Positions 18,684 to 27,152 of a DNA stretch of 58,299 nt are shown piece after piece; the first letter of the stretch is position 1, and each line of letters starts with the position of its first letter. The position numbers were made by a program, and so were the translations under genes. The notes under the pieces were generated by a model. The model did no database searches. It had not been told where the DNA came from and worked only from the letters and a program-made list of their open reading frames with translations. Source of the DNA: Sulfuricella sp. (GTDB lineage: Bacteria; Pseudomonadota; Gammaproteobacteria; Burkholderiales; Sulfuricellaceae). The stretch spans positions 1-58,299 of the forward strand of contig JAGXQV010000138.1 in assembly GCA_018336195.1 (NCBI GenBank), in the 5' to 3' direction.

Positions 18684-19343
18684 ATGGATATGGAACAAGC
18701 GCGATTCAATATGGTGGAACAGCAGATCCGTCCCTGGGACGTTCTGGATCCCCGCGTTCTCAACCTGTTATCCGAAGTGCGGCGCGAGGATTTCGTTCCC
18801 GCGGAGCAGCGGATGCTGGCTTTCGTCGATATGGAAGTCCCCCTCGGCCATGAGGCCGCCATGCTCAGCCCCAAAATGGAAGCGCGCATCCTCCAGGAAA
18901 TACAGATCCACGACGGCGCCCGCGTTCTCGAAATCGGCACTGGCAGTGGCTACCTGACCGCCTTGTTGGCGCGTGCGGTAGGCTCCGGCAGCGTGACCAG
19001 CGTCGATATCGTTCCCGAATTCACCGCCGCCGCCCGCGAAAAGCTGGCGCGCCACGGCATTGCCAACGCCACCTGCGAAACCGGCGATGCAGCGCGGGGC
19101 TGGCCCGGCATGGACGGCTACGATTACATCGTCGTCACCGGCTCGCTGCCCATGTTGCCGGAAGCCTATACCAAAAACCTGAAAGTCGGCGCACTGCTGT
19201 TCGCGGTGGTCGGCGAATGCCCAGTCATGGAAGCCCAATTGATCCAACGCCTCACCCCGGACAATTTCCGCTTTGTAAACCTGTTCGAGACATGCATTCC
19301 GGCGTTGAAAAACGCCCAGATACCCCAACATTTCAAATTCTAA
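18684..19343 (+). CDS. pcm: Protein-L-isoaspartate O-methyltransferase family protein
   Basis: An SAM-dependent methyltransferase of the PCMT family (repair of isoaspartyl residues), 219 residues from the ATG at 18684, which has AGGGGAG upstream. The frame is open further 5' to 18603, but without a ribosome-binding site. Motif I, VLEIGTGSGYLTALLA, sits near residue 80, with DYIVVTGSLP further on. The N-terminus (NMVEQQIRPWDVL) is that of the proteobacterial branch found upstream of tolC. Members of this branch differ from E. coli Pcm, so actual repair activity is not certain. It is divergent from thiC. Confidence 0.88.
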   Translation: MDMEQARFNMVEQQIRPWDVLDPRVLNLLSEVRREDFVPAEQRMLAFVDMEVPLGHEAAMLSPKMEARILQEIQIHDGARVLEIGTGSGYLTALLARAVGSGSVTSVDIVPEFTAAAREKLARHGIANATCETGDAARGWPGMDGYDYIVVTGSLPMLPEAYTKNLKVGALLFAVVGECPVMEAQLIQRLTPDNFRFVNLFETCIPALKNAQIPQHFKF

Positions 19344-19402
19344 AGCGGCCGCCCGGACGACTTCGTTCGGGGGCTAACTCCGTCCCGTTTCGGTCCCCGT
19401 CG

Positions 19403-19431
19403 TTGACTGACCGGTCGGTCAGTGCTAAGTT
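19403..19431 (+). promoter_or_regulatory. Promoter with TetR-type operator upstream of tolC
   Basis: TTGACT at 19403-19408 and TAAGTT at 19426-19431 are spaced by 17 bases, a good sigma-70 arrangement. Most of the spacer is occupied by ACTGACCGGTCGGTCAGT (19406-19423), an inverted repeat with 7-base arms and a 4-base centre. The form TGACC-N4-GGTCA resembles operators of TetR/AcrR-type repressors of efflux genes. A repressor bound here would block the promoter. No dedicated regulator gene is adjacent. Confidence 0.6.
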
Positions 19432-19470
19432 AGGCGCCGCCCCTTTCCCGATTTCAAGGATACCCGAATC

Positions 19471-20760
19471 ATGAAGCGCATCTCTTTGGCAGTGCTGGCA
19501 CTATTTGCCATTCCCGGATTGCATGCGGCAAACCTCGTCGACATTCATAGCGAGGCGCTTAGCCAGGATGCGACGTTCGCCTCGGCGCGGGCCGCTTACC
19601 AGGCCGGCCTGGAAAAACTTCCGCAAGGCAAATCGCAGTTGTTGCCCAACGTGACGTTGGGTGCTACGGCTACTGGCAACGATGTGGACAGCCCCACGGT
19701 GCGCCGTCAATTCAGTTCTCAAGGCTATTCGCTGAACCTCACCCAGCCGGTCTACCGCAAACAGAATCTGCTCCAGTATGACCAGGCCAAAGGCCAGGTG
19801 AATATTGCCGAAGCCCAGTTCGCGGTGGCTCGCCAGGATCTGATGATCCGTGTGGCACAGGCGTATTTCGACGTGCTGCTCGGCCAGGACAATCTGGCGC
19901 TGACCGGCGCGCAAAAAGCCGCCATCGCCGAACAACTCGAACAGGCCAAGCGCAATTTCGAGGTAGGCACGTCCACCATCACCGACACCCACGAAGCACA
20001 GGCACGTTTCGACCTCGCCAGCGCCCAGGAAATCGTGGCGCGGAACGACCTGGAAATCAAGAAACGCGCGCTCCTGCAAATCATCGGGCGAATTCCCGAA
20101 TCACTCGCCAGCCTCGGCGCCAAGCTGCCCCTCGCGTATCCCGAGCCCAACGACATGACGAAATGGGTGGATGCCGCGGAACAACAGAATCTGCAATTGC
20201 TAATCCAGCGCGAAGCCCTGCAAATCTCCAATCTGGAAGTCGAGCGTAACCGCGCCGGCCATCTTCCCACTCTCGACCTGGTTGCCAGCTACAGCAGCAG
20301 CAACAATCCCAGCTACCTGTTCAGCGGCACCACCACCAGCGGAAGCATCGGCGTGCAGTTCAACCTGCCGCTCTATCAGGGCGGACTGGTCGATTCCAAA
20401 ATCCGCGAAGCCTTGGCCAATCAGGACAAGGCCCGCCAGGATCTCGAAGTCGCGCGGCGCCAGGTCATGCTGCAAAGCAATCAGGCTTTCCTCGGAGTCA
20501 CCAACGGCATCGCCCAGGTGAAGGCGCTCGAACAAGCCCTGGTATCCAGTCAGAGCAGTTTGGAGTCCACCCGCATCGGCCAGGAAGTCGGCGTGCGCAC
20601 CAGCGTCGACGTACTCAACGCCCAGCAGCAACTTTACAGCGCCAAGCGCGATCTTTCGCAAGCCCGCTACAACACCATTCTCAGCCAACTCAAGCTCAAG
20701 CTCGCCACCGGTGTTCTCAGCGAGCAGGACTTGCAGCAGGTCAACCAGTGGCTGAAGTGA
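19471..20760 (+). CDS. tolC: TolC family outer-membrane channel protein
   Basis: This trimeric outer-membrane exit duct serves tripartite efflux pumps and type I secretion. The 429-residue protein has a signal peptide ending near residue 20 (IPGLHAAN) and the two tandem OEP repeats of long amphipathic helices. Typical motifs are SLNLTQPVYRKQNLLQYDQA near residue 90 and GVQFNLPLYQGGLVDSKIRE in the second repeat. An upstream promoter overlaps a TetR-type operator. No inner-membrane pump or adaptor genes adjoin, so this may be the general TolC of the cell. Its 3' end is followed after seven bases by a heptad element. Confidence 0.93.
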   Translation: MKRISLAVLALFAIPGLHAANLVDIHSEALSQDATFASARAAYQAGLEKLPQGKSQLLPNVTLGATATGNDVDSPTVRRQFSSQGYSLNLTQPVYRKQNLLQYDQAKGQVNIAEAQFAVARQDLMIRVAQAYFDVLLGQDNLALTGAQKAAIAEQLEQAKRNFEVGTSTITDTHEAQARFDLASAQEIVARNDLEIKKRALLQIIGRIPESLASLGAKLPLAYPEPNDMTKWVDAAEQQNLQLLIQREALQISNLEVERNRAGHLPTLDLVASYSSSNNPSYLFSGTTTSGSIGVQFNLPLYQGGLVDSKIREALANQDKARQDLEVARRQVMLQSNQAFLGVTNGIAQVKALEQALVSSQSSLESTRIGQEVGVRTSVDVLNAQQQLYSAKRDLSQARYNTILSQLKLKLATGVLSEQDLQQVNQWLK

Positions 20761-20767
20761 AAGGCAA

Positions 20768-20838
20768 TTTTGAATTTTTAGTGGTTAATGAAGCGCGCCA
20801 TACGCGGCCCCCCATTGAGCATTAAAAATCAGACAGTA
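20768..20838. repeat. Heptad-armed intercistronic element, copy 2 (tolC-lipA)
   Basis: Starting seven bases after the tolC stop, TTTTTAGTGGTTAATG faces CATTGAGCATTAAAAA (12 of 16 positions complementary) across the GC-rich core AAGCGCGCCATACGCGGCC. It has the same architecture and position relative to the upstream stop codon as the other five copies, but shorter arms. Confidence 0.5.
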
Positions 20839-20846
20839 AACATTCC

Positions 20847-21779
20847 ATGGCACTCCCCCCGCAAAAAGGCGCGGCCAAAACCGCGCGCATCCCCATCAAG
20901 ATCGTCCCCGCCGAAACCTTGCGCAAGCCGCAATGGATTCGCGCCCAGGCGCCGAGCGGCGAGAAATACCGCGAGATCAAGCAACTCCTGCGCGAACAGA
21001 AACTTCACACGGTTTGCGAGGAAGCCTCCTGCCCCAACATCGGCGAATGTTTCAGCCACGGCACCGCCACCTTCATGATTCTCGGCGGCATTTGCACCCG
21101 TCGCTGCCCGTTCTGCGACGTGGCCCACGGCACCCCGCTGCCGCCCGACGCGCAGGAACCCGCCCACCTCGCCGCCTCCATCGCGGCAATGAAACTCCAA
21201 TACGTGGTGGTCACCAGCGTCGACCGCGACGACCTCAAAGACGGCGGCGCCCAGCACTTCGCCGATTGCGTGCGCGCCGTGCGCGGCTCTTCGCCTGCCA
21301 CCCGCATCGAGATTCTTGTCCCGGATTTCCGCGGCAGACTGGAAAACGCCCTGACACTTCTCGGCACGGCGCTGCCCGACGTGCTCAACCACAACCTCGA
21401 AACCGTTCCGCGCCTCTACAAACAAGCCCGCCCCGGCGCCGATTACGCCCATTCGCTGCGCCTGCTGCGGGAGTTCAAGGAGCGTTACCCCGCCGTCCCC
21501 ACCAAATCCGGCCTGATGGTGGGCCTCGGTGAAACCGACGGGGAAATCCTGGAAGTCATGCGCGACCTGCGGGAAAACGGCGTCGACCTGCTCACCATCG
21601 GGCAATACCTGCAACCCACCCCCCACCATCTGCCGGTGCTGCGCTACGTCGAGCCGGCGCAGTTCGAAGAATTCTCCCGCGCAGCCACGGAAATGGGGTT
21701 CAAGAACGCGGCCTGCGGCCCGATGGTACGCAGTAGCTATCATGCCGATCGGCAAGCGCGGGAAACATTAGGGGGATAA
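20847..21779 (+). CDS. lipA: Lipoyl synthase
   Basis: This radical-SAM enzyme inserts two sulfurs into the octanoyl chain on lipoyl domains. The 310-residue protein carries the auxiliary-cluster motif [12 protein letters not shown] (Cx4Cx5C, about residues 56-67) and the radical-SAM motif CTRRCPFC (Cx3CxxC, about residues 82-89). The family C-terminal RSSYHA serine-containing motif, which ligates the auxiliary cluster, is present. It faces lipB, which makes its substrate, across a 168-base convergent gap. Unusually, lipA and lipB here are convergent rather than in a single operon. Confidence 0.97.
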   Translation: MALPPQKGAAKTARIPIKIVPAETLRKPQWIRAQAPSGEKYREIKQLLREQKLHTVCEEASCPNIGECFSHGTATFMILGGICTRRCPFCDVAHGTPLPPDAQEPAHLAASIAAMKLQYVVVTSVDRDDLKDGGAQHFADCVRAVRGSSPATRIEILVPDFRGRLENALTLLGTALPDVLNHNLETVPRLYKQARPGADYAHSLRLLREFKERYPAVPTKSGLMVGLGETDGEILEVMRDLRENGVDLLTIGQYLQPTPHHLPVLRYVEPAQFEEFSRAATEMGFKNAACGPMVRSSYHADRQARETLGG

Positions 21780-21947
21780 GCTGGCTCTGTATGGCCTAAT
21801 CCGGATGGTGCAAAATATCCGGCATTTCCGCAGGCATCCGGCGGATTACTTCCTGCATATTCGAGTCGATCCAGATGCTAACCGACAAGCGGCTTCCAGC
21901 GCGCAACCCTTCGCTTCGGTGAACATGGGGAACGGCGGGGGAGAGCC

Positions 21948-22613
21948 TCAACCCAGTTTTTCGGTAACCTGGCGCACCAGCCGCGGGGCGAGGTCGTCGA
22001 GTCCTGCGAGTATCCCCACGTCGCGAGTCTGGGTAACCGCGAGACCAGGATAGCCGCACGGGTTGATTGCCGCAAACGGGGCGAGGTCCATGTCGACGTT
22101 GAGCGACAGCCCGTGGTAGCTGCCGCTGCTCTTGACCTTGAGGCCCAACGCGGCGATTTTCGCTTCGTCCACGTACACTCCCGGGGCATTCTCGCGGCGC
22201 TCGCCACTCACCCCGAATTCGCCGAGCAGGTCTATGACAGCCTGCTCCAGCCGCCGCACCAGGTCTTTCACACCGAGATTTCGGCGATGTAGGTCGAGCA
22301 GCAGATAAACGACGAGTTGCCCCGGCCCGTGATAGGTAATTTGCCCACCCCGGTCGGTTTCGACCAGCGGGATGACGGTGTCGCATAGCAGGTGTTCGGG
22401 CTTGCCGGCCAAGCCCAGGGTGTATACCGGAAAATGCTGGAGCACCCAAATTTCGTCGGGGGTGGCCGGGCCGCGTTGCGCGGTGAAATCGCGCATGGCC
22501 TGCCAAGTGGGGAGGTATTCGACCAGGCCTAAATGCTTGGTGACGGGTGATGGGTGATGAGTGATGGGAAAAGAATGCGACGCTTTCGCGCTTACCCATT
22601 CCCCATCACTCAT
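21948..22613 (-). CDS. lipB: Lipoyl(octanoyl) transferase
   Basis: Transfers octanoate from acyl carrier protein to lipoyl domains, the first step of lipoate assembly. The body of the 221-residue frame is typical Lip[21 protein letters not shown], then [20 protein letters not shown] and the catalytic-cysteine region, here [15 protein letters not shown]. The family N-terminus corresponds to [15 protein letters not shown]. The only start codon upstream of it is the ATG at 22613, inside a heptad repeat element, which adds about 23 residues ([17 protein letters not shown] and on) of no family character. It is probably cotranscribed with ybeD upstream. Confidence 0.93.
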   Translation of the reverse strand: MSDGEWVSAKASHSFPITHHPSPVTKHLGLVEYLPTWQAMRDFTAQRGPATPDEIWVLQHFPVYTLGLAGKPEHLLCDTVIPLVETDRGGQITYHGPGQLVVYLLLDLHRRNLGVKDLVRRLEQAVIDLLGEFGVSGERRENAPGVYVDEAKIAALGLKVKSSGSYHGLSLNVDMDLAPFAAINPCGYPGLAVTQTRDVGILAGLDDLAPRLVRQVTEKLG

Positions 22614-22625
22614 TACCCGTTACCC
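22545..22625. repeat. Heptad-armed intercistronic element, copy 3 (ybeD-lipB)
   Basis: Left arm GGTGACG GGTGATG GGTGATG AGTGATG in seven-base steps, a core AATGCGACGCTTTCGCGCTT, and a right arm whose complement reads GGTAACG GGTAATG AGTGATG GGGAATG. It begins directly after the ybeD stop codon and contains the start codon and first codons of lipB. The unit sequence differs from copies 1, 4 and 5 (GTGATG type instead of GTGTTT type), but the seven-base period is the same. Confidence 0.65.
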
Positions 22626-22886
22626 CTACAGAGCCATGACCACCATCGGGTGGCCGGTGATGTCGCTGTACAGGGCATCGAGTTGGGCTTGCGAAACGGC
22701 ACGCACGGTAAAGGTCAGGGAAATATAGCGCCCCCCTTTGCTAGCGCGCATTTCCAGGGTGGCCGGGTCGAAATCCGGGGCGTGGCGCTTGACCAGCACA
22801 AGCATCGCTTCGGCAAAGCCGTCCTGGGTTTCACCCATGACCTTGATAGGGAAGTCGCAGGGAAATTCGAGCAGGGAAGTTTCCAT
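22626..22886 (-). CDS. ybeD: YbeD/DUF493 family protein
   Basis: An 86-residue cytoplasmic ACT-like (ferredoxin-fold) protein of the DUF493 family. FPCDFPIKVMGETQDGFAEA near the N-terminus and GGRYISLTFTV in the middle are characteristic. In E. coli ybeD also lies between dacA and lipB, exactly as here (dacA, dat, ybeD, lipB), and the protein is proposed to be regulatory; its exact role is not established. Heptad elements flank it on both sides, one ending just before its start and one beginning at its stop. Confidence 0.9.
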   Translation of the reverse strand: METSLLEFPCDFPIKVMGETQDGFAEAMLVLVKRHAPDFDPATLEMRASKGGRYISLTFTVRAVSQAQLDALYSDITGHPMVVMAL

Positions 22887-22888
22887 AG

Positions 22889-22985
22889 TTCAGTTTTGAG
22901 TGTTGAGTGCTTAGTGTTTAGTTGAAAAGGGGGTGCGCAAGGCGCACTCCATAACTCAACACTAAGCACTTAACACTAAACACTG
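22889..22985. repeat. Heptad-armed intercistronic element, copy 4 (dat-ybeD)
   Basis: The clearest copy. Left arm AGTTTTG AGTGTTG AGTGCTT AGTGTTT; core hairpin GGTGCGC-aa-GGCGCACTCC (about 22931-22950); right arm CAACACT AAGCACT TAACACT AAACACT. The two arms are nearly complementary over about 30 bases. The right arm contains the stop codon of the upstream dat gene: its last two codons and TAG read AGTGTTTAG. Confidence 0.75.
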
Positions 22986-23833
22986 CCTTTCCTCATCACC
23001 TTGGTCTTGAATTCCTGGTAAAGCCGGTACATGCGCTGAAACAACGGGCCGGGTCGTCCGTCTCCCACTGCTTGGCCATCGAGGGTGGCGACGGCCAGCA
23101 CTTCCTTGGTCGAGGAAGTCAGCCATACTTCCGCTGCGCCACGCAGTTCAGCCTCGGAAATGGGGCGCACTTGATGGGGGATGTCCGCGGCTGCGGCCAG
23201 TTCCAGCACCACGTCGTAGGTAATTCCGGGCAGCATGAGGTTGCTCTTCGGCGGGGTGAGCAGGACTCCCTGGCTGACCACGAAGATGTTGCTGGCTGAG
23301 CCTTCACTCAAAAATCCGTCGCGCAGCAGCACGGTTTCGACTGCGCCGCCATCCACGGCAAGCTGGCGCAACAGGACGTTGGGCAACAGGGAAATCGCCT
23401 TGATGTCGCAACGCAGCCAGCGATTATCGACCGTCGTGACCGCTGCGACGCCCATTTCCAACTGGGCCGGGGAGGGCGTGGTCAGGGGGTTGGCCATCAT
23501 GAACACGGTGGGAACGACGTCTGCGGGAAAGGCGTGGTCGCGGGGAGCCACGCCGCGCGTGACGTGCAGATACAGCGAGAGGTCGTCGGTGCCGGGGTTG
23601 CGGGCAATCAATTCGCCGATCAGCCTTTCCCACTCGGCCTGGGAATAGGGGTTGGCGAGGCGAATACCGTCCAGGCTGGCTTGCAGGCGGCACAAGTGCT
23701 CGCCCAGGCGGAAGGGGCGGCGCGAATACACCGGGATCATTTCGTAAACCCCGTCGCCAAAGATGAAACCGCGGTCCAGCACCGGCACGCGGGCTTCTTC
23801 GAGGGGCAGGAACTGACCGTTCAGGTAGATCAT
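22976..23833 (-). CDS. dat: D-amino acid aminotransferase
   Basis: A class IV PLP aminotransferase of the D-alanine/D-glutamate type, 285 residues. The N-terminus MIYLNGQFLPLEEARVPVLD and RGFIFGDGVYEMIPVY match the family, and the catalytic lysine is in CDIKAISLLPN near residue 145. It could supply D-glutamate or D-alanine for peptidoglycan, consistent with its place immediately downstream of dacA, with a four-base overlap. A branched-chain aminotransferase or aminodeoxychorismate lyase is less likely given the YEMIPVY and LRCDIK motifs. The stop codon comes from the repeat element that follows. Confidence 0.9.
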   Translation of the reverse strand: MIYLNGQFLPLEEARVPVLDRGFIFGDGVYEMIPVYSRRPFRLGEHLCRLQASLDGIRLANPYSQAEWERLIGELIARNPGTDDLSLYLHVTRGVAPRDHAFPADVVPTVFMMANPLTTPSPAQLEMGVAAVTTVDNRWLRCDIKAISLLPNVLLRQLAVDGGAVETVLLRDGFLSEGSASNIFVVSQGVLLTPPKSNLMLPGITYDVVLELAAAADIPHQVRPISEAELRGAAEVWLTSSTKEVLAVATLDGQAVGDGRPGPLFQRMYRLYQEFKTKVMRKGSV

Positions 23834-24957
23834 TTCACTAGCAGCTTGATGCTGTCCCAGCCGCGCTTGAAGAAGTTGGCGACCGGGACATTTTCCTGCG
23901 CCACCAGGGGAACTTCGGTATAGGGCTTGCCTTCCACCGTCAGCTTGATGGTTCCCACCGCCTGGCCGGTGGCGAGCGGCGCGAGCAAGGGCTGCTGGCT
24001 GACCATCACGGCCTTCAGGAAGGGGTACTGGCCTTTCGGCAAGGTCACGTAGAGGTCTTGGGCAACCCCGGCTTTGACCACGTTTTCACTGCCTTTCCAC
24101 ACCGGCAGGGTGGCGATGCTCTGCCCCTTTTCGTAGAGACGATGGGTGTCGTAGAACTGGAAGCCGTAATTCAGCAGCTTCTGGCTTTCCGCGGCGCGCG
24201 CGCCTTCCGAGGCGGTGCCCAGCACCACCGAGAGGAGCCGCCGGGACTCGCGCTTCGCCGAGGCGATCAGGCAAAATCCGGCGCTTTCGGTATGCCCGGT
24301 CTTCACGCCATCGACGGTCGGGTCGAGCCACAGCAAGCGGTTGCGATTAGGCTGGCTGATGTTGTTGTATTTGTATTCCCTGATGGAATACAGCGGGTAA
24401 TACTCGGGAAAGTCGCGAATAATGGCGCGCACCAGCAACGACAGGTCGCGTGCCGTGGTGTAGTGCTGCGGATGCGGCAGGCCGGTGGCGTTCATGAAAT
24501 GGGTGGCGTTCATCCCGAGCTTTTTGGCCTGTTCGTTCATGCGCTGAACAAAGGCCTCTTCGCTGCCGGCGATGCCTTCGGCAAGGACGATGCAGGCATC
24601 GTTTCCGGACTGGACGATCATGCCCTTGATGAGGTCGTCCACCAGCACCGGGTTATTCGGCTGGACGAACATCCTCGATCCTTCGGCGCGCCATGCCTTC
24701 TCGGAAACCGGGAGGGTTTGCTTGAGGCTGAGATGCTCCTGGCGCAGGGCCGAAAAAGTCAGGTAGGCGGTCATCAGCTTGGTCAGCGAGGCCGGCTCCA
24801 TGCGCTCGCTGGCATTGTGCTCGGCGATAGACTGGCCACTGTTGAAATCGATCAGCACATAGCCGCGCGCCGCGATTTCAGGTACCGGCGGAGGTTGCGG
24901 CACGGCAGCGAGAGCCTGGGCGCAGAACAGGGTAAACAGCAGGATCAGATGATGCAT
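23830..24957 (-). CDS. dacA: D-alanyl-D-alanine carboxypeptidase (PBP5/PBP6 type)
   Basis: This penicillin-binding protein trims the terminal D-alanine from pentapeptides. The chosen ATG at 24957 gives 375 residues with a signal peptide (MHHLILLFTLFCAQALA); the open frame extends 30 codons upstream without signal character. The serine peptidase motifs are SLTKLMTAY (SxxK, about residue 60), SGN (about residue 118) and KTGHT (about residue 221). The C-terminal amphipathic anchor ends RGWDSIKLLVK. It overlaps dat by four bases and follows rlpA. Confidence 0.95.
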   Translation of the reverse strand: MHHLILLFTLFCAQALAAVPQPPPVPEIAARGYVLIDFNSGQSIAEHNASERMEPASLTKLMTAYLTFSALRQEHLSLKQTLPVSEKAWRAEGSRMFVQPNNPVLVDDLIKGMIVQSGNDACIVLAEGIAGSEEAFVQRMNEQAKKLGMNATHFMNATGLPHPQHYTTARDLSLLVRAIIRDFPEYYPLYSIREYKYNNISQPNRNRLLWLDPTVDGVKTGHTESAGFCLIASAKRESRRLLSVVLGTASEGARAAESQKLLNYGFQFYDTHRLYEKGQSIATLPVWKGSENVVKAGVAQDLYVTLPKGQYPFLKAVMVSQQPLLAPLATGQAVGTIKLTVEGKPYTEVPLVAQENVPVANFFKRGWDSIKLLVK

Positions 24958-25046
24958 GGGTAGTCGCTTTTGGCAGTGGGCGCGATGCAGCCGGCTAAGG
25001 CGAAACACCGCGCGCTTGGGGTTCAGGGATGGCGGTAATTCTACCA

Positions 25047-25979
25047 TTAGCGGGAAATCACCACCGCGTTGATGTTGAGAGCCTTGCGGATATCGCTGGC
25101 GGCCAAATTGGCTTCGGCCTGGCTGGCGTAGGGACCGGCACGCACCTTGAACAGTCCGTCGGCGGCAGTGACCTGAAGCTTCTCGGCTAGGTGGGCAAGT
25201 TCGATTTTCAACTTGCCGCGAAATTGCTCGGCGTTGTCTTGCACGCTGAACGCCCCGAGTTGGACGAACATGCCGCCGCCCTCGGGGGCCAATGCGACGG
25301 GCGGCGCAGACGGTGGCAACTCCGGCTTGGGACGGGCGGCAACCGGCTGAAGCGGCGGGGGAGCGATCTGGCCGCGCGGGTCGAGCGATTCGACCGTCAC
25401 CCGTCCGCTGCCTCCTTGGAGGATGCCCAGCTTATAGGCGGCAGTGTAGGAAACATCGATCAGGCGGTCGGGGTGGAACGGCCCACGGTCGTTGATGCGC
25501 ACCACCACCGAACGGTTGGTGGCGGGATTGGTGACGCGTGCGTAGCTGGGGATCGGCAGGGTGCGGTGCGCCGCGGTCATGCCGTACATGTCGTAGGATT
25601 CCCCGCTGGAAGTGCGCTGCCCGTGGTAGCGCCGCCCATACCAGGAAGACAAGCCATTTTCCTTGTAGGACTTGAGTTCGGTATCCGGCGTATAGCTCTG
25701 CCCGAGCGCGGAATAAGGACGATTGGCGAAGCGGTGCAGCGGCTCGATGCGCGGTACCGCGTCGGGAATCGCCTCCAGGTCGGGGGGCGGATTGTCGCCC
25801 GGCCCGTCGTCCTTGTAACCGCCGCCGAATTTCATGGGAAGGCGCTGCGGAGCCGGCGCCTTGGGCGTAGTCACACCCTCCGACGGGCCAGCCACCGGCG
25901 CCGGCGGGACGCTGGAACAACCGCCCAGGGCCAAGGCCACGGCAGAAGCCAGGAGGACGAGACGATTACGCTTGGTCAT
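25047..25979 (-). CDS. rlpA: Septal ring lytic transglycosylase RlpA family lipoprotein
   Basis: An outer-membrane lipoprotein of 310 residues from the ATG at 25979. The lipobox is LALGGCSS, with the lipidated cysteine near residue 20. A double-psi beta-barrel domain follows ([19 protein letters not shown] near residue 115, [17 protein letters not shown] near 160), and then a C-terminal SPOR domain ([15 protein letters not shown]) that binds denuded septal glycan. In relatives RlpA cleaves glycan strands lacking stem peptides. Position between rodA and dacA is the classic order. Confidence 0.95.
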   Translation of the reverse strand: MTKRNRLVLLASAVALALGGCSSVPPAPVAGPSEGVTTPKAPAPQRLPMKFGGGYKDDGPGDNPPPDLEAIPDAVPRIEPLHRFANRPYSALGQSYTPDTELKSYKENGLSSWYGRRYHGQRTSSGESYDMYGMTAAHRTLPIPSYARVTNPATNRSVVVRINDRGPFHPDRLIDVSYTAAYKLGILQGGSGRVTVESLDPRGQIAPPPLQPVAARPKPELPPSAPPVALAPEGGGMFVQLGAFSVQDNAEQFRGKLKIELAHLAEKLQVTAADGLFKVRAGPYASQAEANLAASDIRKALNINAVVISR

Positions 25980-26002
25980 GATGTTCTTCCCTTCCATTGG
26001 GG

Positions 26003-26057
26003 CGTGCCGCAGGCACTCCACCACTAAACACTAAGCACTCAAAACTAAACACGGCTT
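26003..26057. repeat. Heptad-armed intercistronic element, copy 5 (rodA-rlpA)
   Basis: Right arm CACTAAACACTAAGCACTCA with AAACTAAACAC following, next to a core GCGTGCCGCAGGCACTCC that forms the hairpin GTGCC-gca-GGCAC. The opposite arm is missing or heavily eroded, so this is a half-copy. On the coding strand it starts within ten bases of the rodA stop and lies 24 bases before the rlpA start. Confidence 0.55.
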
Positions 26058-27152
26058 TCAACTCTGCACCAGTTTCTTGTGGGTGTTGATGCTCATCAGC
26101 ATTCCAAAACCCAGCAGCAGGGTGACCACCGAGGTTCCCCCGTAGCTGACCAGCGGCAACGGCACCCCAACCACCGGCAGGATGCCGCTCACCATGCCCA
26201 TGTTGACGAAGGCGTAGGTAAAGAAGGTCAGGGTGATGCTCCCCGCCAGCAGCCGAGTGAATAGGGTCGGGGCGTTCAGCGCGATCATCATGCCACGCGC
26301 GATCACCAGCAGGTAGAACAGCACCAGGAGCAGGTTGCCGAACAAGCCGAATTCCTCGCCATACACCGCGAAGATGAAGTCGGTGGTACGTTCCGGTAGA
26401 AAGTCCAGGTGTGCCTGCGAGCCCTTGAACCAGCCCTTGCCGAACACTCCGCCGGACCCCAGGGCGATGGTCGACTGGATGATATGGTAGCCGGCCCCCA
26501 GGGGATCGGTGGTGGGATCGAGGAGGGTCAGGATGCGCTGGCGCTGGTAATCGTGCAACAGCGACCACAGCACGGGGGCGCTGGCAGCACCGGTCAACAA
26601 CATCGCCAGCATGACCCGCCAACTCAGGCCGGCGAGGAACAGCACATAAAATCCCGACGCCAGGATGAGAATCGCGGTGCCCAAATCAGGCTGTTTGATG
26701 ATTAAGCCCAGCGGCACCAGCAACAGCCCGGCAGCGGTGGCGAAATCCTTGAAATTGAGGGTTTTTTCACGGCGCTCCAGGAACCAGGCGAGCATCAGCG
26801 GAATCGCGATTTTCATCAGTTCGGAAGGCTGGATGCGGGTGACTCCGATATGCAGCCAACGCCGCGCGCCATGGCTGACTTCGCCGAACAGCGCCACCCC
26901 GACCAGCAGCAACAGGCCGAACACGTAAATCGGCAAGGCCAGGCGCGCCAAGTGCTGGGGTGGAACGTTGGCGACCGCCCACATCACCCCCAGCGCCACC
27001 GTCATGTTGATGGCCTGTTTGACCACCATGGCGGGGTCCTGCCCGGAGGCGCTGTACAGCACCGTCAGCCCGGACAGCAGAAGCGGCACCAGGGCCAGCA
27101 GGAGCGGCACGTCGACATGCAGCATGAAGCGATCCCAGAGCCGTCTAATCAT
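26058..27152 (-). CDS. rodA: Rod-shape peptidoglycan polymerase RodA
   Basis: A SEDS-family glycosyltransferase that polymerises glycan strands from lipid II with PBP2 during elongation. 364 residues from the ATG at 27152 (MIRRLWDRFM); the frame stays open upstream but inside mrdA in another frame. About ten membrane helices are present. The conserved IQPSELMKIA and QPDLGTA loops and the C-terminal GGTSVVTLLLGFGMLMS are visible. The start overlaps the mrdA stop by eight bases, coupling translation of the polymerase to its transpeptidase partner. Confidence 0.96.
   Translation of the reverse strand: MIRRLWDRFMLHVDVPLLLALVPLLLSGLTVLYSASGQDPAMVVKQAINMTVALGVMWAVANVPPQHLARLALPIYVFGLLLLVGVALFGEVSHGARRWLHIGVTRIQPSELMKIAIPLMLAWFLERREKTLNFKDFATAAGLLLVPLGLIIKQPDLGTAILILASGFYVLFLAGLSWRVMLAMLLTGAASAPVLWSLLHDYQRQRILTLLDPTTDPLGAGYHIIQSTIALGSGGVFGKGWFKGSQAHLDFLPERTTDFIFAVYGEEFGLFGNLLLVLFYLLVIARGMMIALNAPTLFTRLLAGSITLTFFTYAFVNMGMVSGILPVVGVPLPLVSYGGTSVVTLLLGFGMLMSINTHKKLVQS

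Noticed and set aside
19344..19400. The CCCGGACG/CGTTCGGG hairpin after pcm as a terminator
   Set aside because: There is no T-run after the stem and one arm has a mismatch; the tolC promoter follows directly.
21780..21947. A minus-strand frame between lipA and lipB reading SIWIDSNMQEVIRRMPAEMP
   Set aside because: It may be a gene scrap, but it lacks a start, is under 60 codons, and no family could be named.
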